Of a DNA stretch of 21,958 bases, positions 8,509-16,970 are shown piece after piece. Position 1 is the stretch's first letter, and each line of letters begins with the position of its first letter. The notes beneath the pieces were generated by a model, which did no database searches, was not told where the DNA came from, and worked only from the letters and a program-made list of their open reading frames with translations. Source of the stretch: Pleurobrachia bachei (taxonomy: Eukaryota > Ctenophora > Tentaculata > Cydippida > Pleurobrachiidae); NCBI GenBank assembly GCA_000695325.1, contig AVPN01001282.1, positions 1-21,958 on the forward strand, written 5' to 3'. The position numbers and the translations under genes are program-made.

Positions 8509-8559
8509 ATGGTGGAACTCTATGCTGATGACACACAGATCTACGTATCGATCCGCACT
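8509..8559 (+). pseudogene. LINE reverse transcriptase catalytic-box fragment 2
   Basis: The plus strand reads MVELYADDTQIYVSIRT, a diverged duplicate of the fragment at 8345. Most differences between the two are at synonymous or conservative positions, so they parted from coding ancestors or from two related LINE copies. Between them lies sequence related to 5850-5910 (TTTTATAAACTGACCT). Confidence 0.7.
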
Positions 8560-8614
8560 AATCCGTTATAACGGACCAATTGCATCTCCCCCGGCCCCAG
8601 AGATGCCCGACCTG

Positions 8615-9512
8615 TTCCGAGCTATGTTGAATTGCCCACCCGGCACCCCTGAACCTAATTTACGCCCACAACCGGCCCAAAATTTCACATTTTAGCTCGG
8701 AATCGGCTCCTGACGGTCAATGGAAGTTGTTTCATCAGGGGTTACAAAACAAACAGACAGCACAGAGGAGGGGTTTCTGTGTTTTTACCGAAGGAGTGTA
8801 CATTGACATGTGTACAATACAATCTAAAATCATATTGTAGTCATGGCAACAGCAATGTTAAAGAACGCTCGATTACCAATTGTGAACATACCCATTGTCA
8901 ACAAGTAGGTAAAAGACTCGTAATTTTTTTATTGTATGTAAATATTCATATTCTATAATTGACAAAAAAATATCTTCAGATATAGGATCCCAAAAAAACA
9001 TAAAGAGCCAGGGCGTCATATATTTTTCTTCTGTCTAGTTTTATAAACTGACCTGTTCCTTGCCATGCTCAACAGGTAGAAGGATTGGTAAAGTTAACAA
9101 GTTTTGCGATTGAAACTTGTGTAGGCTACAGTGGCAGCTGGCGACTGTATTCATCATTAATAAAGATAGGATACTGTTTCCAAAAGAGTATTCCGTACTA
9201 CAAGACGGCAAACGGGCCAGTACCAATCACTGCACCTCCTGAGATGCCGGAAGGGCCCGTACCATGTCACGCCCAGCAAATGGAGCGCATGGTTAAATTA
9301 ACGACTTTGGCATTGTCTCAATGTGTGGGGTATATATGAGGCAGTTAAGCACGGCCTACATCAACAATAATGATAGGATGTTGTATCCAAAAGAGTGGAT
9401 TTGAGAGAAAAACTGACTGTATAACGGATGGTAAAACTAACCAGTTTTGCTGTATCATTGTGTGTTAATTATCGAGTTACTAGTATTTTATTAATTAAAT
9501 TCTAACCACTGA
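8615..9512. repeat. 0.9 kb direct repeat, copy II
   Basis: This matches 5439-6339. The offset of about 3.2 kb between copies is explained by the mariner insertion, the extra RT fragments and the rest of the composite unit. Confidence 0.9.
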
Positions 9513-10260
9513 CGTTTATCCAACAACGCCTATATTATAACTCCGTTTATGATAGACTTAGAATGTCAGAAATGGTTATGTTACTTGTCTACTAAGAAGA
9601 GGCCTCCACAGAAGAGGCCTCCACTGATGCCAAAAAGAAGGGTCACTAATTCGAAAGAGATAGCGGCGGGAAACTTGAACTTAGGAAATGGTGCAGAGTA
9701 AAGGGCGAGTTTGTTGAGGATGGGCATTGGGCATCTGCAAGAGGAGAGCCGTAGACGTGGCGCAGGCAAGGAGAGTAATGTTCATCCTAGAAATTTTGGT
9801 ATTTAAATTGTTTACTAATAATAATAATAATATTCCGCGCTTATATACCGCCCATACCCAACGGAGACATGTCAAAATATTGACGATGTTCCGCCGAATC
9901 ATCAGAGCGGTATATCCTCGAATAATTATATGACACACTCGAACAGCTCTGGTTGAAAAACAAAATATAGAGGACTAAATAAACTTGACTTATAAAACTG
10001 AGGGAATAACTGGTCCCATAAACCTGTAGATATATAAATTAAACACACTTTACTCACACCTATTATAATAATGTATAAAGAGGAAGAAGAACGAGGGAAA
10101 AGGGAAGATCCCATGCTCAAGGGTACCTGTACCCCCAAGCTAATCACAGTCATGAAAAGGATCCGGGGGTTCTTCCGAATTGAAGTCACCTGAGAAGGAT
10201 GCTCCGGATAAATAAATGGCAGATAAGATACAGTTCAATTTTACTGTATCTCAATTCTAA
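9513..10260. other. Non-coding stretch with short repeats
   Basis: No gene is supported. A doubled GAAGAGGCCTCCAC word occurs at about 9597-9624. A TAA microsatellite (9814-9832) is followed by an inverted repeat with arms TATATACCGC (9841) and GCGGTATAT (9906). This may be the end of a small mobile element, but no second end was found. Confidence 0.5.
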
Positions 10261-10452
10261 ATTATTGGTAACATACTTCAGGAATCTGTCAAAAAACAGA
10301 CTGACGTGGGAACTGAGGAGCTCGTTCAAAGAATACCGACGGAATTAAAAGCATGCTGTGGAGACGAAAAACCAAGCGAGTTGGTTACAGGAATTCTCAA
10401 TTATGTGCACAACATAACCGAGCATAACAAAGTTAATAATTTTGTGTGGTAA
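10261..10452 (+). other. Unassigned open frame or orphan exon (no start codon)
   Basis: The frame is open from an in-frame stop at 10258-10260 to the stop at 10450-10452. It has no ATG but protein-like composition (TEELVQRIPTELKACCGDEK, then ELVTGILNYVHNITEHNK). It is bordered by a plausible splice acceptor (CATACTTCAG, exon from 10282) and donor (GTGTG/GTAATG at 10449), which would give a 168-base phase-0 exon. I do not recognise the protein. It lies on the strand opposite the TBCD exons next to it. It could be a nested gene's exon, a transposon relic or chance. Confidence 0.3.
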
Positions 10453-10596
10453 TGTCCTACACAACATCAGCAGTCAACACACAAAGGAATATAAAATGGA
10501 AAAATAACACAATAAAGGAACATTGGTGGTGGAAAACCTTTGCCATTCATTTTCCCGTGGCAAATATACAATACAACCTCAATATGTTACACTTAC

Positions 10597-11709
10597 GAAG
10601 ACAACGTCAGTATCTGCTGTGGTTGCTGTCCCCATTAGGCCCTGGAGGGTGTGTGCTAGGTGGGTCGTGTGTAGATCGGGTCTAGTTATCAGCTTCGCTA
10701 CAATCACACTTGCCGCCTCAGAGGATTTATCAACCGCTTCCAGTTGTGACTGGGGGAATAGAGGATTTATCAATCGCTTCCATTTGCGACTGGGGGAATA
10801 GGGGATTTATCAGTTACCGCTTCCAGTTGTGACTGGGGAATTATATATAGGGGATTAGAGATACTCCTTAATCAATTGCGAGTGGGGAATGGGTGGTTAG
10901 AGATAATATTTTACAGAACAAAAGTCAAAAAGTATTCAAAAAAGATAAAGTTAAAAAGGCGAGTCATGATTTGAATTTACCGTAGCAAGATTCAACATCC
11001 TCCTAACAGCCCAGCCCTGCTCCCTATCTCCATCCAGTCTCTTCAGATCAAATGGGATTAGAACCAGCACACTCAGCCACAAGAAGAGAATATACCGACA
11101 TTGCCACGCCTCCCCTCTCTCTGGGTCTTCTAGCATTGTTAGGACCCTCTCAATGTCTGATACTTCGTGGGGTAGCAGCCGGACTATGTACTTCTCACCT
11201 GGGGGGAGGGAAACAATTAACTGCTAGTTGACTCTGGGGCAAGTGGTTATGATTATGTTCACAGAGCTGAGGATAATTAGTTGGTAAAAGCTACTTTCAT
11301 GAACTCAAACTTAACGACCTTACCTCGCCCACAATGAGGTCGAGGTACTTATAAGGGCATACTTAAGCTCATATATTACCTCGTGTCTTTGTGAGTAGGT
11401 AAAGGTAGGCGAATGCAACATCAGTGGATAACTTGGGTAGTTCTGTCCTAAATCCAATCTTCAGAAGTTTATCTGAAGAGGAAGAGTAATTGCGAAGGAA
11501 GCAAAGGGTACCAAGGTAAATTAGAAATCCCTCAACTTAATTACGATTCTGGTCTCTGAATACTAAAAAGAGACTGTATACAGTGCTAAATACCAACCTA
11601 TCCATCCCTGTAAGTGTGGATCTAACACGTGAGGTTGTTCCTGGTAGAAGTTCACAATATACCCCATGCACTGTCCATCTCCCTCCTTCTGCTCCAATGT
11701 CAGAAGCTG
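10597..11709 (-). CDS. TBCD: Tubulin-folding cofactor D (TBCD), amino-terminal exons, partial
   Basis: TBCD is a HEAT-repeat protein that, with cofactors C and E and Arl2, assembles and recycles the alpha/beta-tubulin dimer in the cytosol. Four exons join with matching phases: about 11709-11598 (QEQPHVLDPHL), 11472-11380 (AFAYLYLLTKTRG), 11198-10981 (RLLPHEVSDIE, then RYILFLWLSVLVLIPFDLKR) and 10749-10597 (ASVIVAKLITRPDL). These follow the order of animal TBCD (YQEQPHLLDPHLEW, FLYIITKVRG, RLFPHEV, RYMLLLWLS, SRFITRPDV). All splice sites are GT-AG. The 5' exon limit is unclear: an ATG at 11788 is in another frame. No exon after residue ~200 is visible, although the human protein is about 1190 residues. 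The rest is either left of the repeat thicket, across an intron over 10 kb, or lost. Confidence 0.88.
10721..10840. repeat. Three-unit 40 bp minisatellite spanning the TBCD splice acceptor
   Basis: The units are 10721-10760, 10761-10800 and 10801-10840 (the third is altered by a few bases), each of the form GAGGATTTATCAACCGCTTC plus a similar second half. On the minus strand each unit carries ATTCCCCCAG followed by the first codons of the TBCD exon. Only the unit nearest the exon body gives the correct frame. A fourth, weak unit is seen at about 10870-10892. Confidence 0.9.
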
Positions 11710-12085
11710 CTATCTTCTTGTCAATAGTTGCTATATCTACTGGATCCACGTGGGATACAGTGGAGCTTTGGGTGTCCGCTGTTGGCATGATGGAGCTGAA
11801 CGGAGTTATGTTTGAGTTGGGAACAAGAGTGAGTATGTTAGGGTTGGGGATCTGGAACGAGGGTCGAGGGGATACTATCGTGGCGTGGGGCTGGCCAGGG
11901 GTTGGAGAGAGTTAAAATAAAACAACTCTTTTTTATAAGAAACAAGCAGAATTAAGGGCACAATAAATTTATGATAAAAAATGTCATAAAATAGTGATTT
12001 GAGCTGACCTATATAAATAAGTTACTAAAAACCCTGTTAATCATGTAGTAGGTATTGATCACTAATTAATAAATTAAATATCATC
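11710..12085. other. Gap between PRMT3 stop and TBCD exons
   Basis: On the minus strand it contains an ATG (11788) opening a frame with DPVDIATIDKKIAASDI, which runs next to the TBCD homology but in the other frame. Upstream is a pyrimidine tract with a CCTGGCCAG acceptor-like site at about 11891-11899. The AT-rich part 11930-12085 is the likely PRMT3 3' UTR. No clear poly(A) signal was found. Confidence 0.4.
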
Positions 12086-13525
12086 TTAATTCAGCTGATA
12101 GGTCTGATCAAACTCTTGTCCACTCTCAGTATGACCGCACAGTAATAAAACGTAACCCCGCTTATTAGTCTTACTCTTCATGTATCCAACACTGCCAGTT
12201 ACCACTTCACCCTCCTTCACAGTGACAGGGTTAGGCAGGTAGAGTACCGTTTGGAGCCAGTGGGTCTCAGGCACTTTGGGTGAGGTATCCAAGCAAGCTG
12301 AAAACTCTGCTCCGTCGAAGTTACATGTAAAATGAATACAAACAGCGGTCAGTGGGCCTGGTTTTGTTATTTCAACCTTAAATGAAGACGAGAATTCAAG
12401 TTCCTCAACCTTCACTGTCCCCAAATCGAAATGTTTGAACCCACAATCGGTTGATATTACTTTATCGGCCTCAACACTTTGTACCACCGCCTCCCCGTCC
12501 ATCTGAGAAGCCATACAAGACATATCAAACCCGTAAACATTCTTCCAAAACTTGGTTCTACTTTCCAGGGCGGGGAGATCACTGAGGAGGGAGACAATGA
12601 GGGATGCACGGGAAGGGACCATTGTTCCGCCCGGTTTTAGGAGTTTATCCCTGGTAGCAATCACAGAGTCCAACATACATTCAAACAGCAACCCATACCC
12701 CATCCACTCAGACACTATGACGTCATATTTCTGATCACTCGGCAGATCCTCAGCCTTTCCATCGACCACATTGATGATATCTGTCAAGTTGTTTAGTTTC
12801 ACTATCGCTTTGGCTTTATCCACAATCCGAGAGTTGTCCACAGCTGTAACTGCACGTGCACCACCCCCACGTGCACAGAACATGGAGAGGATACCCGTCC
12901 CACACCCAATATCAAGCACATCACGGCCCTCAAAAACTGCTGGATTATTGTAAATGTAATCCCGGTACACCTCAGTCCTCGCACGATCGCTCAGCATCTG
13001 ATGGTGAATACTGTAATCTGCATAACTTTCAAAATATCCGTCCGTTTTTACGGGACCAGTCCGGGTTTCAAGAAGCTCCAGGTACATGTTTTGGACCTGT
13101 TCCAACTTCTTTTGGAGAACCTCCCGAGAAGGTCCCGAATCCTCCTCCTCTTTCCCACCAGATCCTTCCTCCGCTACTTGTAACCCCTCAAAATCAATCA
13201 TCAGTACAGCATCATCGGTCAGAGTGGGTCTGAGATACTCCTCCCCAATTTCCTCTGCTTGGGCAAGTTTAGCTGTGAACTCTACTGGCGTTATCCCATG
13301 TGCACGTGTGAAGTTAATTATCTTCACTACCCCGTAGAAGGATAGGGCACTGAGGGAGGTTTGCAGGTCAATGGAATGTGTTGTTGTGGTATGGGAGAAG
13401 AAGGTTGGAGCGCTGGTCAGGGCCGAGGGGCAGAAGAGACAGGTGTAGGTTTGAGGGCAGTCGTCTCCCTCCTCTTCTAGATAGCTGTCCTCGTCTTCTG
13501 AGGAACTGTAGGCTTCTTGTAACAT
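12086..13525 (-). CDS. PRMT3: Protein arginine N-methyltransferase 3 (PRMT3)
   Basis: PRMT3 is a type I enzyme that puts asymmetric dimethyl groups on arginines, classically of 40S ribosomal protein S2, using S-adenosylmethionine in the cytosol. The reading frame is uninterrupted, 479 residues (human 531). An acidic start (residues 7-22) is followed by a C2H2 zinc finger with C29, C32, H45, H50, the same spacing as human PRMT3. Motif I VLDIGCGTGIL is at 203-213, the double-E loop SEWMGYGLLFE has E273 and E282, and the THW loop is at 421-423. The ATG at 13525 is chosen because the acidic N-terminus begins there. The frame upstream to 13618 is only a translated CT microsatellite. An AG abuts this ATG, so a 5' UTR intron or trans-splice site is possible. 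There is no intron in the coding part, yet the copy shows no decay. Confidence 0.95.
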   Translation of the reverse strand: MLQEAYSSSEDEDSYLEEEGDDCPQTYTCLFCPSALTSAPTFFSHTTTTHSIDLQTSLSALSFYGVVKIINFTRAHGITPVEFTAKLAQAEEIGEEYLRPTLTDDAVLMIDFEGLQVAEEGSGGKEEEDSGPSREVLQKKLEQVQNMYLELLETRTGPVKTDGYFESYADYSIHHQMLSDRARTEVYRDYIYNNPAVFEGRDVLDIGCGTGILSMFCARGGGARAVTAVDNSRIVDKAKAIVKLNNLTDIINVVDGKAEDLPSDQKYDVIVSEWMGYGLLFECMLDSVIATRDKLLKPGGTMVPSRASLIVSLLSDLPALESRTKFWKNVYGFDMSCMASQMDGEAVVQSVEADKVISTDCGFKHFDLGTVKVEELEFSSSFKVEITKPGPLTAVCIHFTCNFDGAEFSACLDTSPKVPETHWLQTVLYLPNPVTVKEGEVVTGSVGYMKSKTNKRGYVLLLCGHTESGQEFDQTYQLN

Positions 13526-13553
13526 CTGTAGTGGAGAGATTGTTACTTTAACT

Positions 13554-13592
<39 letters not shown>

Positions 13593-13910
13593 AAGAGTGA
13601 GAGAGGGAGAGAGATCAAGAAGTGAGGGGATGGGAAGATAAATATTGAATTTTAGGAGACAGGGAGCAGATCAAAGAGGATCGATACAAAACAAAGATAT
13701 AATAACATTATAGGGACAGATCAAGAAAGAAGAAAATGATGAATGATTAGGAGGAGGATCATGATCAAGAAAGATCGTAAATGGGACAAACAAACATATA
13801 ATGCTAAATCAAACAATGGTATTACATAAACAGTAATTGAACTGCAAATAATTAATTTAATTTCAACCAAAAATTAACACAATTCTCGTGTAAAAATCCC
13901 AACAAAACAT
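13526..13910. other. Intergenic gap between ASPSCR1 stop and PRMT3 start, with GA/CT microsatellite
   Basis: A (GA)n run with minor interruptions lies at 13554-13614. On the minus strand it forms a long pyrimidine tract ending in CTCCACTACAG directly before the PRMT3 ATG, a strong acceptor context. The remainder (13615-13910) is purine-rich and then AT-rich with repeated GATC-AAGA words. It shows no coding sequence and must hold the ASPSCR1 3' end and PRMT3 5' region. Confidence 0.6.
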
Positions 13911-16004
13911 TTACATTTTAAACCATTTTGGTTTCCCCTTATTTCCCGAAACACTCTTTTTCTCTTCATTCTTCCCATTTAGTTCTCGCCGTTTTTTCTC
14001 TCTCTCCTCTTGCTGAATCTCAAGATCGGCATTATTTGTAATTTGAGTGGTACCCAGGACTTCTGACAGTTGCCGGGTTGCCGAGTCTGATCCCGTTTCT
14101 ATGGTTACAGACTCTCGGAGTGTGATCTTCCCAGCTGCATGAAGGAGAGTCGTACTTCGCAGACCTGAGAATAAGAGGATTGTGATGTCAGAGTTATTTA
14201 ATATTCACGTCAGAGTTATACAACTCACTAGACATTTCACATTGTAATTCTGTCTCAAGTAACAATTACAAATTTCACAGATCTGAACTTGGTGTGAAGC
14301 TCTCACCTGCATCGGCGAGGGTGATACCCCGTTCAATAGCACTTCTAGGGGGAGCAGCATGTAACAGGACCAGCTCACTAGAGGCGGAGAGGTAACCGAG
14401 GACAAAGTTGTAAAGTTCGTCTGTTGTTTGGGTAGTTGGTCTGAAGACATCCTGCAGTTGACAACCATCTGGAAACCTGCCAAGATATTGCTGTTAGTAC
14501 TAAATGATTTTTGAGTAAAGTTGGAGATAAAGTTTTGATAATTTTTTTTGTTCTTCCCACCTAATTCGTATGACGATGGTGTCAGGAATCTTTGTTTCTT
14601 CCACTGCGTTAGAAGATCTGAGTCTTAGATCTCGCTGGGTAACTTTTCTGATATCTCGTAACATCGTCCTAACGTCTGTCTCATTTACCTCAAAGAAGTC
14701 TGTCTCTTCATCTTGCCTGATCAGATGGGAAACAGTTAAACAGTCGGACACTGTAAAATGACTGTAAAATGACTGTAAAATGACATAGATTGTGTGTTAA
14801 ATCTAAAATTATTGTTTCTGATTTACCTTAGAAAATGTTAAATAAACCTACATCTTATCTGTTGGGGTGGAAGCTGGTCTGAACAACACAGGTGCACTCT
14901 CAATCGTCTTCTTCTCTTTCTCAACGACCACCATCTCTGGCTGGACCTCTTGTTGGACCTCTGGAACATTCCTCTCTTCTTCAACCTCCATCATCTCCTC
15001 CTTCTCCTTCTCCTTCACCACAGCTACAGGTACCTTTTCCTCTACTTTGGGTCGTTTAACCACCCTCTCCCCCGTTACACCATTTAACCGAAGAGCAGCC
15101 CCTCCCCTTAGGATACCCAGATCAGATAGGGTGGTGTTGGGGAAATCAGGGGCGTCAATTCTTCGCTGCATGAAGATGATGTGTGATGCTGAGATGTTAT
15201 CACCGGCTATCGCTGTGGAGAGAATAGAGATGTTAGTAGAAGGGGTTTGTGCGAGGGAGTGGATGAGAGGTAGTAAGGCAAAACAGACGCCACTTAGGGA
15301 AAAACTATAAAAAGAGAGAGAAAAACTTATTCTAAGTTGTGACAAAAAGATGGGCGAAAAAGATGCGACTTACCCTCACTTACAAGTTATGGTCTGGGTG
15401 AGAGATAGAGAGCTGGAGACTTGTCCTTGACACCTTTCTCCCGTATCCAGCTGCAGTGCTATGTTAACCTTGGTCGCTACTTGGACCTCTTCTACTAGCT
15501 CCAACTTAGCCCTGTTGTAGAGAGAGTTAGGAAACACCAGGTGAAATTAACGAACAATGGAAATGGAGGGGGGGGTGAAACAGCAAGATAGATGTAACAC
15601 ACAAACACAATATGGTAAAACTAGTGGACACAAGACGTACTTGTTAGTAAGGCCGGATAATCTGAAGGGTACTGATAGATCAAGGTTTTTCTTTTGATCC
15701 TCCTTTCTCAGTCCATACTGATTGGGTGCAAACCCCTGCTTCTCGCATGCCTGAAACTAGAACTTTTAAACTTTGAAAGGACTACATCTAACTAAAGCTC
15801 ATTTAAATTAAAGCTTATTTAAAGTTTCGTGCGTGAAACACAAAATAAATGTAAAGAAGGGTTAGAACATAACAAGATTTCCAAATACTTTAATCTGATT
15901 TTAATCTTCACCTGTTGTTTGATGTTGTTGAGGGGAGTACCGGGGGTAACTGGGACACTGACTCTGCGTCCATTTGGGCACAGAACCCACACGCTAGAGC
16001 TCAT
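13911..16004 (-). CDS. ASPSCR1: TUG / UBX-domain protein 9 (ASPSCR1), seven exons
   Basis: TUG tethers GLUT4-type vesicles and binds and disassembles the p97/VCP ATPase through its UBX region. Exons (minus): 16004-15912, 15750-15641, 15511 to 15384 or 15380, 15212 or 15304 to 14852, 14716-14561, 14476-14307, 14164-13911. All phases agree and sites are GT-AG. The first ubiquitin-like domain starts SSVWVLCPNGRR and includes LDLSVPFRLSGL. A second follows (VNIALQLDTGERCQG, then LSDLGILRGGAALRL), then a charged linker (about residues 190-270), the UBX domain (IRFPDGCQLQDVFRPTTQT) and the conserved C-terminal PKWFKM (human PKWLKL). The total is 423 or 455 residues depending on the exon 3/4 junction (human about 553). 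The start at 16004 matches the family's short lead before the UBL. Confidence 0.93.
14750..14782. repeat. Triple 11 bp repeat, acceptor-like, in ASPSCR1 intron 4
   Basis: ACTGTAAAATG occurs three times in tandem (14750, 14761, 14772). On the minus strand each gives TTTTACAG, a splice-acceptor-like word, just upstream of the inferred acceptor CTGATCAG (exon 5 from 14716). The middle one would keep the frame and add about 14 residues; the other two would not. Confidence 0.8.
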
Positions 16005-16260
16005 ACACAGAGCAGAACAGCTATTCACTATTGGACGAGAGAAATGGTTAATGTGGAGATGGGAAGGTTGTTGTGGTCGGAGATAAAGGGGGATATTTGG
16101 GGGAAGGTAAGGGATGAAGTTTAGGGAGGGGGAGGGGAACAGAGAGAGGGGGAAGTTTGAGAGAGATAAAGAAAACATCAAGACGTCACCGATATAACAC
16201 AATGAAAATGGCGAACAATTTTTCTAAAACATTACACTTTCACCACTGTCAGTAAATATA

Positions 16261-16310
16261 TCACGTACCGTATAATAGGTCACTGGTCACGTACCCTTTA
16301 GGTCACGTAC
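16261..16310. promoter_or_regulatory. Three copies of TCACGTAC upstream of ASPSCR1
   Basis: The exact word TCACGTAC occurs at 16261-16268, 16287-16294 and 16303-16310, two of them within GGTCACGTAC. They lie 257-306 bp upstream of the ASPSCR1 ATG. CACGT is a bHLH/bZIP-type core, but the factor is unknown. Confidence 0.5.
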
Positions 16311-16597
16311 ATAGCACACTGTTTTCACACTTTGCAGATAATAATTGTCCCTAACCGCTGACCCGCCGTGATAGAAATATATCTATGGACAAACAAGACA
16401 GACAATATAATATCATGCCTTATTGTTACTGCAGCGGTCCTTGAATTGGCACCGTCATATGAGTGATAAATTTTACATATCTTTCAAAATTCCCGTATTC
16501 AATTTGGATAAAGTATTGTCGCACACTCACAACGATTCACACTATCTCACACTTTCAATAATTCACACCGTCTCACTCAAAAATATCGGTATTTCGC

Positions 16598-16611
16598 GTT
16601 ACCATGGTTAC
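16598..16611. promoter_or_regulatory. RFX-type X-box palindrome
   Basis: The minus strand reads GTAACCATGGTAAC, a full match to the X-box consensus GTNRCC, 2 nt, RGYAAC bound by RFX winged-helix factors. It lies about 590 bp upstream of the ASPSCR1 ATG and is followed by two more GTTAC words (16616, 16624). RFX sites often mark ciliary genes, but neither neighbour is one, so its role is open. Confidence 0.55.
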
Positions 16612-16970
16612 CATAGTTACATAGTTACATGTATTTCTTCTACTACGTATAAAATTTGAATGTGTAGTTGGCGTGAAATTAAAATAAAGCTAAGGGAGAA
16701 ACTTGCGCTGCACACACACACACACATAACATACACTAGTTCTAACAAGTCAATAAACTACTAACTCCTTCTCTCGAGAGCCTCGATCGACTCACTATAT
16801 TTCCCTCACACAACAATGAGAAAATAAAGACATGTAGATATAACATATTGGTGAGAGGGAGAAAGAACAATGAATTATACTAATTCCATTGTCATTATAC
16901 GTCATATATCACCGTGTTACATTATGCGTAACAGTCACCCACCCAGTGTTTCTCTAGTAACAGTGTTTCT

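Larger units (their letters stand above)
6508..9512. repeat. Composite repeat unit II, split by a mariner-like element
   Basis: The blocks are repeat B (6508-6582), the AT-rich block (6630-6690), YqaJ-like relics (6725-7300), the junction sequence ending AAAATA (7363), a mariner-like insertion (7364-8296), the continuation after the target (8297-8340), extra RT-box fragments (8345-8559) and the 0.9 kb segment (8615-9512). The order matches unit I. Confidence 0.8.
16005..16970. other. Intergenic region between the KH gene and ASPSCR1
   Basis: No coding sequence is supported. The ASPSCR1-proximal half holds a pyrimidine tract with CCAATAG about 24 bp before the ATG and three TCACGTAC words at 16261-16310. 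The distal half has a palindromic X-box (16598), a CA repeat (16713-16727) and the probable 3' UTR of the KH gene. Confidence 0.5.

Noticed and set aside
11583-11915. 110-residue plus-strand frame
   Set aside because: It is antisense to the TBCD exon and its upstream region, and the TBCD match is on the minus strand.
12856-13337. Plus-strand frames across PRMT3
   Set aside because: They are shadows of the PRMT3 coding strand without motifs.
13533-13618. Longer PRMT3 start adding MISLPLSLFLSL
   Set aside because: It is translation of a CT microsatellite that serves better as a pyrimidine tract before the acceptor abutting the 13525 ATG.
14867-15310. 147-residue Ser/Thr-rich plus-strand frame
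   Set aside because: It is antisense to the charged linker exon of ASPSCR1.
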